In this document: positions 8,622 through 17,000 of the stretch, piece by piece
Layout of the letters: every line of letters starts with the position of its first letter
How positions within the stretch are numbered: the stretch's first letter is position 1
Source: Arenibacter hampyeongensis
GTDB taxonomy: Bacteria; Bacteroidota; Bacteroidia; Flavobacteriales; Flavobacteriaceae
NCBI RefSeq assembly: GCF_002909255.1
Contig: NZ_PIOB01000003.1
Location: 496,001 to 560,000 of the forward strand
Direction: 5' to 3'
DNA: 64,000 nt
Notes under the pieces: generated by a model
The model's database searches: none
What the model saw: only the letters and a program-made list of their open reading frames with translations
What the model was told of the DNA's origin: nothing
Made by a program: the position numbers and the translations under genes

Positions 8622-8664
8622 TTTACTTACAAAAACAAAAATATTAATCTCATAAAACAATAAA

Positions 8665-8838
8665 ATGGCTAAAAATCCACCAAAAGGAGACAATGCTAGA
8701 AAAGGAGCTGTAAAAGGACGTTCCCAAGTATTAAACCCGAAAACTAAGCTCTATGTAAAGAGAGATACTGAAACGGGAAGATTTATGGATGTAAAAACTA
8801 CTGGCGGCAAGTTTAAAGGTGTAAGAAAAGAAAAATAA
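8665..8838 (+). CDS. Small basic protein leading the Pycsar operon
   Basis: A 57-residue protein, very rich in Lys, Arg and Gly, with MAKNPPKGDNARKGAV, RSQVLNPKT, KRDTETGRFMD and FKGVRKE. I recall similar small basic proteins in bacteria, with the same NPKT...RDTxTGRF pattern, but cannot give a named function. It stops 3 nt before the ATG of the transmembrane effector gene and clearly opens the operon. The charge suggests nucleic-acid or membrane-surface binding; that is inference. Confidence 0.75.
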   Translation: MAKNPPKGDNARKGAVKGRSQVLNPKTKLYVKRDTETGRFMDVKTTGGKFKGVRKEK

Positions 8839-8841
8839 TTG

Positions 8842-9354
8842 ATGGATAAAGACAAAAGAAATATTGAAAAGGATAGACTGCTATATTCTATAAACCGATT
8901 TGATCATTATTTTGAAAGCGTAAATAATAAGACTGCTGTTTATTTAGCCATGAATACTTTTCTGCTTGGTGGTATAATTACTGGATACATAGCAGTACAA
9001 GAACATATATGTCAATTCCAGTTTACGTTTAATTTGTTACTAGCATTTGAAATGTTTTTGGGTGTTGTTGGGCTAATGGTTATAACTATTGCCAGCATAC
9101 CATATTTTTCGAAAGATTCGGACTCCCTTTATTACTTTGGAGGTATCGGTTCAATGACTAAAGAAAAATTCTTTAACTGTTCTAAGAGCATAAGTAAGAA
9201 AAATGAAATGGATGATTTACGAAATCAAGTTCATACACTTTCAAAAGGTCTAAACCTGAAGTTTACGCGACTTAAGATATCCGGTTGGTTGATTTTTTCA
9301 CAGTTCGTGATTCTTTCTTTGCTCATATCAATTTTAATAATAAATAAATTTTAA
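8842..9354 (+). CDS. pycTM: Pycsar membrane effector (PycTM-like, DUF5706)
   Basis: A 170-residue protein with hydrophobic segments near 33-52, 63-90 and 145-168 flanking a soluble part that includes a YFSKDSDSLYYFGGIG motif typical of Pycsar transmembrane effectors. In described Pycsar systems a cyclic pyrimidine nucleotide made on infection binds this effector, which then damages the inner membrane and halts phage growth. It lies 3 nt before the cyclase gene. ATG at 8842 is preferred over the TTG one codon earlier. Confidence 0.8.
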   Translation: MDKDKRNIEKDRLLYSINRFDHYFESVNNKTAVYLAMNTFLLGGIITGYIAVQEHICQFQFTFNLLLAFEMFLGVVGLMVITIASIPYFSKDSDSLYYFGGIGSMTKEKFFNCSKSISKKNEMDDLRNQVHTLSKGLNLKFTRLKISGWLIFSQFVILSLLISILIINKF

Positions 9355-9357
9355 AAA

Positions 9358-10371
9358 ATGGATGTATATAAAGACTATATGAAATTAATAAAGGAAGCTG
9401 TTGACTCAGATTCTTCTAGTTATTTATCTAAAGGGCTTGGTGTGCCAATTGAAAACATAAAAAGAAGTAATGATCAATTTAAGGCATTATTTTCTAGAAT
9501 TAAACAAAACGAAATAGCTCCTAGCATGGTTAATTTATCTGAGAGCATTAATAGAGAAATTAATTATAAGCAACAACTTGGATCACACCCAGATTTTAAC
9601 TATTTAAAAGGAACAGAAGCTATTGAAGAGCATTATGTAGTGTCAAGCTTTATTGATATTAAAGGTAGCACTAACCTTTTCAAGAAATTTGACAAAGAGA
9701 CTGTTTTTCTTATAACAAACACGATTTTGAAAGCTGGAATTCATACAATGTTAGTTTTTGGCGGATATATTCATCGTTTGCAAGGCGATGGAATTTTTGT
9801 CTATTTTGGTGACAAAAAGATGAACGAGAAGGAAGCTGTAAAAAAGGCTCTTTCAGCAGTAAGCGTCTTTACACATTTCGTGAAAACGGATTTGAAGGAG
9901 TATTTGGAATCGGTTGGTATTGAATATATCGGAATTAGAACCGGGGTAGATCTTGGATATAAGGAGCATGTCATTTGGGGTAATTCAGGGATTGGAGATA
10001 TTAGTGAAGTTACTACGTGCAGTCTACATACTAGTTTAGCAAGTAAGATGCAATCATCCGCCGAAAAAAATGGTGTGGTGGTTGGCGCTCATGTTAAGAA
10101 TGAAATCAGTAATGGGGACGATTATTTTACTCCGGTGGCCGCAAGAAAGGGAGAAAACGAACGCTATATTTATATAGATAACGCCAAAAAATTCTATTAT
10201 ACACAGTATGACTTTCTTTGGTCCAAATTCTTAAAAACACTCGATTTTATTGCCTTAGACCAGTATGGCAATCCCATTGTCAAGTTTAGGGACTACGCTC
10301 GGCCAATATCAGATACGAATTTAAGACCCATTGCAGTTAAAAACAAACCATATTTCTGTAAACAGTCATGA
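9358..10371 (+). CDS. pycC: Pycsar nucleotide cyclase (PycC-like, class III cyclase fold)
   Basis: This 337-residue protein has the class III nucleotidyl cyclase core. The first metal Asp100 sits in SFIDIKGST, the second Asp144 in LQGDGIFVYFG, and a later GIRTGVDLG strand and HTSLASKMQ helix match the rest of the cyclase domain (about residues 92-250). An N-terminal helical extension (1-90) replaces receptor domains found in housekeeping cyclases. Next to a PycTM-like effector it is best read as the cCMP- or cUMP-making sensor of a Pycsar anti-phage system. Base specificity cannot be read from sequence by eye. Its stop overlaps the start of the next gene (ATGA at 10368), so all four plus-strand genes form one operon. 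Confidence 0.85.
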   Translation: MDVYKDYMKLIKEAVDSDSSSYLSKGLGVPIENIKRSNDQFKALFSRIKQNEIAPSMVNLSESINREINYKQQLGSHPDFNYLKGTEAIEEHYVVSSFIDIKGSTNLFKKFDKETVFLITNTILKAGIHTMLVFGGYIHRLQGDGIFVYFGDKKMNEKEAVKKALSAVSVFTHFVKTDLKEYLESVGIEYIGIRTGVDLGYKEHVIWGNSGIGDISEVTTCSLHTSLASKMQSSAEKNGVVVGAHVKNEISNGDDYFTPVAARKGENERYIYIDNAKKFYYTQYDFLWSKFLKTLDFIALDQYGNPIVKFRDYARPISDTNLRPIAVKNKPYFCKQS

Positions 10372-11039
10372 AGAAAATCTCAACTAGGACGAATCAACAA
10401 CTAAAAAAAGATGTAAAGTCTTTTTTGGAAATCTACCCTGGCTATTCCTACTATAAAAAATATGGAGAGAAATATTCAGTAATTAAGGGAGAAATTGATG
10501 TTTGTGATACTATGGGGAATTACCTAGACTCTTTTAATATTGAAATTTATTTAGATAATGATAGATACCCATATTTTATACCAATTGTTAAAGAACGCTC
10601 CACCAAGATTAAAAGACACGAGGATTGGCATATTGATAAAGACGGTATTTGTTGTTTGGATATTGAACATGAGTTAGAATATAAAGCTAAAAAAGGAATT
10701 GAATTTATAGATTTCTATCAGAATAGTATCTACCCTTTTTTTGCAAATACGGTATACAAAATGAATTTTGGGAAATATTCGAATGGAGAATACCGTCATT
10801 TTTTTAAGGGTGTGCAACAATTTTATAGTGAAAAACTGCTGTTGGATAATAAGCATTTAATAATTGGAATTCTAAATGCCATTTTGATCAACGCCCTGCC
10901 AGGTAGAAATGATCGGCCATGTATATGCGGATTAGATAAAAAATTCAAAAGATGTCATCTCAAGTGCGTCGAATTTCTTAAAAGTTTATCTAAGGAAAGA
11001 CTATTGAAGGACTTAGCAGGTTTCGAAGAAATATGCTAA
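10368..11039 (+). CDS. E2-like protein with C-terminal SEC-C-like zinc motif
   Basis: A 223-residue protein. Residues 10-130 look like an E2/UBC fold: strand-rich start, a YPYFIP turn (67-72), then HEDWHIDKDGICCLD with Cys95/Cys96 at the E2 cysteine position. The C-terminus has CIC...RCH (Cys185, Cys187, Cys196, His197), a SEC-C-type zinc site. The start overlaps the cyclase stop, so it belongs to the Pycsar operon. E2-like proteins modify the synthase in type II CBASS; a lone E2-like partner of a Pycsar cyclase would be the parallel. No E1 or JAB gene is present beside it. The E2 fold is a judgement from pattern, not from a search. Confidence 0.65.
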   Translation: MKKISTRTNQQLKKDVKSFLEIYPGYSYYKKYGEKYSVIKGEIDVCDTMGNYLDSFNIEIYLDNDRYPYFIPIVKERSTKIKRHEDWHIDKDGICCLDIEHELEYKAKKGIEFIDFYQNSIYPFFANTVYKMNFGKYSNGEYRHFFKGVQQFYSEKLLLDNKHLIIGILNAILINALPGRNDRPCICGLDKKFKRCHLKCVEFLKSLSKERLLKDLAGFEEIC

Positions 11040-11100
11040 AGTGACCACCACTCGAGAATATCTAAAGATTTTGCTGCAATAATTTAAGAAAAAGGGGAAC

Positions 11101-11700
11101 TTATAAATGCCAACCAGATAGTTGTAAATAACATCTTTTTTCCCCATGTGCATCCCACCATTTCGCAAGTGAAACTCTAATTAATGTGCCAACTGGTATT
11201 ACATCAATTGGCGGAACAATACCCTTGTATTTAAATTTTCGATTTCTAAGCAAAATTCCTCTTTCATAAACATAATATTCCTTACCATCCCATGTTAATT
11301 CATTATCAGAAATCCAAAATCCTACACTGTTTGCTGGTACATTATTTGGATTATTTAAGTATCCACTACCTGCATATGTCCATTGTAGTTTTCCTTCGTA
11401 TAATTCATTAAAGTCACCATTCCAAATAACACAATTGTTTTTTACATAGCTAACAAAGTCATGATGTTTACCTACCAATCCATTTCTGCGAATGACTCTA
11501 ACATCTTCTATATGTGGTGGGGAATCGGGGTAATAATTGTATTCCAAATCCCAAATATTTCCAATTTCGAAGGGACAGTTAAGTGGTTGATAAGTGCCAA
11601 TTGAAGTCATTAACCTGACCATCCTATTGGAAGGCAATTCCAACCCACCTATGCAATAATATTTGCTCCATTTGGTTTTTGATGTTATCAGTACCTCCAA
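11101..11700 (-). CDS. Dual-OB-domain (DuOB) protein
   Basis: A 199-residue all-beta protein resembling the dual OB-domain family that is found with DUF488 genes: MVRLMTS near residue 27, GNIWDLEY, then a C-terminal IRVSLAKWWD segment. OB folds usually bind single-stranded nucleic acid or nucleotides. It is the last gene of a minus-strand triad, 2 nt after the DUF488 gene, and converges with the Pycsar operon 61 bp away. The role is unknown; context suggests defence or nucleic-acid metabolism. Confidence 0.6.
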   Translation of the reverse strand: MEVLITSKTKWSKYYCIGGLELPSNRMVRLMTSIGTYQPLNCPFEIGNIWDLEYNYYPDSPPHIEDVRVIRRNGLVGKHHDFVSYVKNNCVIWNGDFNELYEGKLQWTYAGSGYLNNPNNVPANSVGFWISDNELTWDGKEYYVYERGILLRNRKFKYKGIVPPIDVIPVGTLIRVSLAKWWDAHGEKRCYLQLSGWHL

Positions 11701-11702
11701 AA

Positions 11703-12185
11703 TTAAATATTTTTTACTTGGAACTGATACTCCATAGAAGATAACTTTTCCGCTACCAATGACCTATGACATGCCTTATGATCTTCTTCTACGCAAAATA
11801 GAACAATCTTGTTAGCATTAAGATTTTCAAGATCAATAATGAACTGGTTAAAATTAAAAGTATTAATAATTTGATTGTTATATTCATTTATAAATACCTG
11901 TCCCAAAGATCTCCTATTTCTTTTTAATTCAGAATTGTTTAAATCAGCCTCTTTCTGTAATGCTCTAATTTCTTTGGTAGGAGCCAAATCAAGGGAATGT
12001 ATATATTTGATATTATGATTTTGAAGCTTGGATTGTAATTGTTTACTATTTACAAATGAGTATTTGGAACCACGAACACCTCTTCTTTGGCGTATATCAC
12101 AAAAAGTATCAATTTTATTTTCAATAAGCTTCTGATAAAAATTAGCCTCTGAAGAATTGTACACACCTATAGTATAAAACTCCAT
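11703..12185 (-). CDS. DUF488-family protein
   Basis: A 160-residue protein with the N-terminal YTIGVYNSS strand-turn, CDIRQRRGVRGSKYSF (the DUF488 'DVR' core) and a C-terminal LFCVEEDHKACHRSLVA segment with the conserved CHR. The biochemical activity of DUF488 is not established to my knowledge; the Cys-His-Arg motif is thought to form an active or ligand site. It sits 5 nt downstream of a second, divergent DUF488 gene and 2 nt upstream of the dual-OB gene, so the three are one unit. Confidence 0.85.
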   Translation of the reverse strand: MEFYTIGVYNSSEANFYQKLIENKIDTFCDIRQRRGVRGSKYSFVNSKQLQSKLQNHNIKYIHSLDLAPTKEIRALQKEADLNNSELKRNRRSLGQVFINEYNNQIINTFNFNQFIIDLENLNANKIVLFCVEEDHKACHRSLVAEKLSSMEYQFQVKNI

Positions 12186-12190
12186 TATTA

Positions 12191-12736
12191 TTACAAATAT
12201 GTGTTTCTAGAAGTGAAGTCATTCTCTCCAAAAAGATCATTGACCCCGAATCCCTGAGTTAATATTTCAATGACCTCCTCTTGAGATTTAAGCCCATTTG
12301 CAGTAATATGCTGGACTGAAATGTCATGATTCATTAGTTCCTGACCAATTAATTTACACCTATGACATTCTTCTGGCTTGGACTCGCTACACATTAAAGC
12401 AATTCGCATTTTTTCTTCATTTGCTTCAATTAATAAATCTATACCATCTTTAAAGAATTTTTTAGTTCTTATTTTAGCATAATCTACTTTACCATTTGTA
12501 TAGCAAGACCTGTCTTTGGGCAGGCCCCCAAGATATTCTCCTAGGAATTCATATGTAATATTATTATCAGGCAAATCTTTTTCCAGCCACGCTCTATTAA
12601 AATGGAAGTTAAATTTAGACATAGGACTAGACCTAACATCTAAGAGAAATTCAATTCGATATCTTTTAAGTTCACTAACTAACTCATCAAATTGCTTATT
12701 CCCATGACCAATTGAATAAATCGTTGATTTCCCCAT
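12191..12736 (-). CDS. DUF488-family protein (first of the pair)
   Basis: A 181-residue protein with IYSIGHGNKQFDELV at the N-terminus, LLDVRSSPMSKF, YEFLGEYLGGLP and LMCSESKPEECHR near residue 125, all textbook DUF488 signatures. It leads a three-gene operon (DUF488, DUF488, dual-OB). The two DUF488 proteins belong to clearly different branches, which suggests that they form a heteromeric unit and not a recent duplication. Function is unknown; the location inside a defence cluster is the only hint. Confidence 0.88.
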   Translation of the reverse strand: MGKSTIYSIGHGNKQFDELVSELKRYRIEFLLDVRSSPMSKFNFHFNRAWLEKDLPDNNITYEFLGEYLGGLPKDRSCYTNGKVDYAKIRTKKFFKDGIDLLIEANEEKMRIALMCSESKPEECHRCKLIGQELMNHDISVQHITANGLKSQEEVIEILTQGFGVNDLFGENDFTSRNTYL

Positions 12737-12768
12737 ATCTCAAATTTAGGACATATACTTCATTTATC

Positions 12769-12981
12769 AAAAACATTCCACAGACATTACAGTTACCTCT
12801 TATTGTCATCTCGCGTATTAAGTGTTCTATTACCTTTTACGAAGAATATTTTTAAAAGATAAACTTAAAGAAAAAGATGAGACAAATACGCCAGCGCACC
12901 AACCAGCACAAAAAATTTAGATATTGAAGACTTGTCATTGTAATGCCTTCTATGGAAAGAGATAACGCAGAACGTTATCTG
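12769..12981. repeat. Degenerate intergenic repeat, copy 2
   Basis: Starts CATTCCACAGACATT, contains GTGTTCTATTA, and ends in GATAACGCAGAACGTTATC (12959-12977), whose outer 7 bp form an inverted repeat. It matches the pieces seen at 4810-4975 in the same order. It sits between the DUF488 operon and the phospholipase-D-like gene. Confidence 0.45.
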
Positions 12982-13743
12982 TCAATATCTGGCCTCCTCA
13001 TACAATTCCCTTCCCCACTCAACAATATATCTTTCGGGTTGGTTCTCATTATGAAGCAAGGCATCAAATTCAACCACCAATTCCTTAACCGCATTTCTGT
13101 CTGTAATTCGAATTCTGGTTTCATAGTTATTCTTGGTCCCATTTCCAGTGAAATTCAAGGAACCCAAATACGCAATCCCATCGTCGATCAAGTACAATTT
13201 CCCATGAACAAAAGGATGTGAATAGGAGTTATCTTCAGGAGTTGTAAATACCTTGAATGGAAATAACTGTCTGTAGGAATATTTGTAGATTTTAGCGTTC
13301 CTAATTTTCGATGTGTAATGCCGAATCAAGAGCCAAACCAGGATCAAAGGAATACCTCCCCATAAAACCATGCGATTCCAGGTAATAAATGCCATGATAC
13401 ACAACATTAAAATCATTACAATCAAAAAAAAGTAAAGCAATCTTTTTCTATTGACCCATTTTAATCGAAGGGACTTTGCATCATTATCAATACTTCTGTC
13501 CTGAATGATAAGTTGACAGATATTCTTTTGTCTATCCCCGTAAAAATCCTCTATGTTATCCATAGTAATCAATTGCACCTCAATGCCCCTAAAATACAGG
13601 TCGATCAATTTCTTGACCAGAAAGAGAGAAAGATATGGCGATACAATTTTTACCGATTGCTTGGCATTCTCAATGTCCTCCATTAATTTCTTTCCGGCTC
13701 CCGTACCGATATATATATCGCAGATGGCCTGATTATAATACAT
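12982..13743 (-). CDS. Phospholipase D-like membrane protein, copy 1
   Basis: A 253-residue protein with one HKD motif (His180, Lys182, Asp187 in HGKLYLID) followed by GSLNFTGNG, characteristic of PLDc_2-type proteins. Two hydrophobic segments at about 102-121 and 125-140 split the fold, so it is probably membrane anchored. A single HKD motif implies dimerisation for activity. A close paralogue of identical length lies at 36125-36886. Both copies are followed on their 5' side by the 3' end of a TraG/MobC gene. Its role may be in mobilization, nuclease activity or membrane lipid turnover; the sequence does not decide. Confidence 0.85.
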   Translation of the reverse strand: MYYNQAICDIYIGTGAGKKLMEDIENAKQSVKIVSPYLSLFLVKKLIDLYFRGIEVQLITMDNIEDFYGDRQKNICQLIIQDRSIDNDAKSLRLKWVNRKRLLYFFLIVMILMLCIMAFITWNRMVLWGGIPLILVWLLIRHYTSKIRNAKIYKYSYRQLFPFKVFTTPEDNSYSHPFVHGKLYLIDDGIAYLGSLNFTGNGTKNNYETRIRITDRNAVKELVVEFDALLHNENQPERYIVEWGRELYEEARY

Positions 13744-13834
13744 GGTTTCATCATTATTGTTGACCTATTAAATTACAAAATCCGAAGCTTTTATTAAAAC
13801 GCATATAACCCCAAAGCCATTAGTTATCAACAAA

Positions 13835-13902
13835 TTAAGGCCGTTTTAGCTTTAACGGGAGAAATTTACGAACGTCCATGTGGATCCGCTCAAAGTTTTC
13901 CC
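13835..13902 (-). pseudogene. 3' remnant of a TraG/MobC coupling ATPase gene
   Basis: Reading the minus strand gives ENFERIHMDVRKFLPLKLK, the same residues that end the intact coupling protein at 36984-38585. A changed stop adds Arg-Pro before TAA. Upstream of this the homology stops and unrelated sequence follows, so only about 20 codons remain. It marks the scar of a lost or displaced mobilization module. Confidence 0.85.
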
Positions 13903-14012
13903 TCGGGTGGGTAGAGACATGCGCCACGCAAGACAGTATAGTACAGATTGACATATAAGTTTAATAGGTTCAAATCCCAACCTACAAGATATTTTTCCAA
14001 AAGTCTTAATTT

Positions 14013-17000
14013 CTATCCCGCCTGCTCAATTCGATACCATAGTTTCCATCCATCCATATCCATCGAATCAATGGGGTCTCCTGAAGGTGAATAATTTTTA
14101 AACCATGACACTGGATTTCCGTCATATTCTTGCTTATAATTAAGAAGATGATCATCCGGATCAAAGGTGTCCAACTCTACGCCGCCGATCTGGATCCTTA
14201 ATTTGTCCTCAACCCAATTTTCAAATATGGCGGCATTGAGAATAATTTCATTCGACCCTTTGATATCACTTAAATGGTAGTGCCCCTTTAAAGGAAATAT
14301 GTTTTTTGTTAATATCCCGCCGTTGTTCGGCGTATATACTTTGGCAAAAAAACGAAACTCACCTTTGCCTTTAAAAAATGGTTCCCTATCATCTGTGATT
14401 TGAATTTTCTCTATTACGACCCTCACCTTTTTACCCTTCTGAAATTCTGTGGGGTCCTTCCATTCCAAAGGCTCCATTTCCGGGTTCTCCTCATTTGCCA
14501 AAGCAACCATATCTTTTGCACGTTTTCTTGCAAATTCAACCTGTCTGGCAACTATAGGATACCATCTGTCGTCAGCCTTTTTCACACTAAACCGCTTGTG
14601 AAACAATTCAAGTATGCGAAGATCGGCATCTAGAATTTCTAACGCTTTTTCCACTTGAATATTTAGCTGAAACCCACCTAAGGTACGTGCTTCATCTGCA
14701 CGCATTTGCAAAATATCAACTTTAAAGCGTTGTCCTTTTTTTATACCGGCCGGTAATTTTACTTTTATCAAGCCCGATATATTATCACCCCAGAATGGGG
14801 CAATTGGCAAATATGTGGTCCCAGTGGGGAAAAGTCTTAAAGTATGTGAATCAACTATTTTTACCGTAGAGGGTGCGTGTCTTAGGCTTCTGAAATTGAA
14901 TATTTCCTCGACATTCACCCCTGGTAGGTAGAGTTCAACTTCTGAGGTTTTGGGAAGGTTATTCCAAAAAATCGCCAACTCATCCAGTCCAGTTGTGGGT
15001 TTCCATTTGTCAATACTAAAGGTCCACCTTTCCATTGCTTCATGCTTGGCATGCAACTTATCCTTAAAGCGCTTTAGCAATCCAGGAGATTGCGCCAACC
15101 AACTTTCCTCAAGATGTAATACTTCCGATTTTAAGTCGCCATTATGGTGGTTTCCATCCACTATGGGTCGAGCTCGATTGATTTTTATTGGTGATAAACT
15201 ATTGTTCAATAGTATATTGCCCTTATCGTGATTTTCATGATTATCAGTGTCAGCCACGGACAGACCGTGCCCGTCATCACTATGGGAATGATGCAAATGA
15301 ATTGGATCTATTATTGGAGGAAGATCTTTTTGTGGTCTTTTTATACTCCTTGTTAAATCAATATTAAAAGCATGTTGTACAGTCCTGGTTATTTCCGAAC
15401 CGGGGTTTGCTGTTTGAACGATCAGCAAGTTTCGCTGGGATAGATTATCTGAATTGCCAGGTGTAGATCCATTTATAGTGGGATCTGAAGGATGTAGCAA
15501 TTCAACTACCATACACTGGTGATGATCTTCCAATAAATCCCGAATGCTCTGCAAAGCGCCAATAAAGGGTCCATCACCCGTGTACGTCTGCGGAAAGCGT
15601 GGCGTTGTCTGATTTATATCCAGATAAGCACCAAAATAACTTAGCGCTTCCGTTCCTCCGGTAGGGGCGAAATCAAATAAGTTGAAAGGATCGATCTGTG
15701 TGCCCATATCCACAGTGGTTGCCACCCGAGGTTCAGCAAAAAACGGAATGGATGCCAACTCGTTAGACGTGGTTTTCCCGAGCAAACCAATGGTTGATGC
15801 ATCTGAGCGATATGCCAGTGTATTGTTAAACTCTACATTTGCCACTCCCCAACGAAAGAACCTAAATGTTACCCGTAGATCATCAAGTGGAACCTCACTC
15901 TGTAAATGCACTTGTGCCAAAGCAAAATTATAAATATTAACTCCACCTATGCTAGTAGAATACTCCAATTTAGCATCTCCTTGATCAGCCTCCAAACCGT
16001 CGAAGGTTTCCCCTCCTGCAGTACCGTTCCCTGTTCTAAAATTAGAAATTACTTGTTGAATAAATGTATTTGGATCTGTCCATCCGGCTGGAACCCCAAA
16101 ACGAGCCTGCCCTTCTGGAATTTGAAATACCCTTGTATCGGTGCTTAACCAATGCGTTGGACCATCCAACATATATGGATTTGGATTAAACTGTAATCTG
16201 ATTTGAATACTATCATCAACTACTTGATTTCCACAACGGTCTGTTGCAGTAACCACTACCTTTACCATAGTGAAATCGCCTGCTGCAATTAAGCCGGCAA
16301 ACGCATCCTGCCCGGTAAATGTAACCTGGCAAGGACAAGTGACCCGTTGCTGAAATGTAGGATGTAATCCCGGGTCTTCAGGTTGTAAGGAGGTAACCAG
16401 CACCTCCACGCCCGGTATCACTGCATCCGTTATAGCATCCCGCAACTCAATGGTAGGACGGTGTGCCAAATCTGTGTAAAGACCAGCTGAATATAATGGA
16501 GGAGCAATTAGGCCGTACAGGGCAGGCTCTACATCTGCGGGCCATGTAATTGTATACGGTCTGGTAGTTTGATCTTGTAAGACAACATAAAATGCATCGT
16601 CAAAAACCGTGGTTCCTACAGCGGCTACCTGCTCAATACTAAAAGTACTTAAATCCAAATAAGTTGTGATATCAGGTACCGATTTTTCCTGAATTAACGA
16701 GATCTCTACTTCCGATTTATGATCAAAACCGTCCAATCGTTCATAGGTGGATCCAGCCGGTAAATCCGGGCTAAAAGGTTCAAGCAAAATTAAACTGGTA
16801 TTGTTGCTTATATTAGTAATCATCCTAACCTGTCCGTTGCTACGAATTAAATCGCCTTGTCTCAATTCAGAGGAGAATGCAGACCCAACACCGGTTACAT
16901 TTAAACCGGCACTTGAAATTGTTCCAGTTACGATGGGCACAGTTCCATCTGGCTTCGAAGTACAAGTTAGATAACCGCTAATTCGGATAGTGTGATTTTT

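Larger units (their letters stand above)
12982..13902. repeat. Direct repeat of about 0.9 kb, left copy
   Basis: This segment (PLD-like gene, 90-bp spacer and the last codons of traG/mobC) matches 36125-37044 along its length, in the same orientation and at an almost constant offset of about 23.14 kb. Identity ends abruptly at 13902/37044 in CTCAAAGTTTTCC. Between the copies lies the tyrosinase and metal-efflux block. Confidence 0.88.

Noticed and set aside
13962-13985. tRNA T-arm-like sequence AGGTTCAAATCCC after the traG remnant
   Set aside because: The T-stem has two mismatches, no matching acceptor, D-arm or anticodon arm was found, so it is not called a tRNA or an att site.
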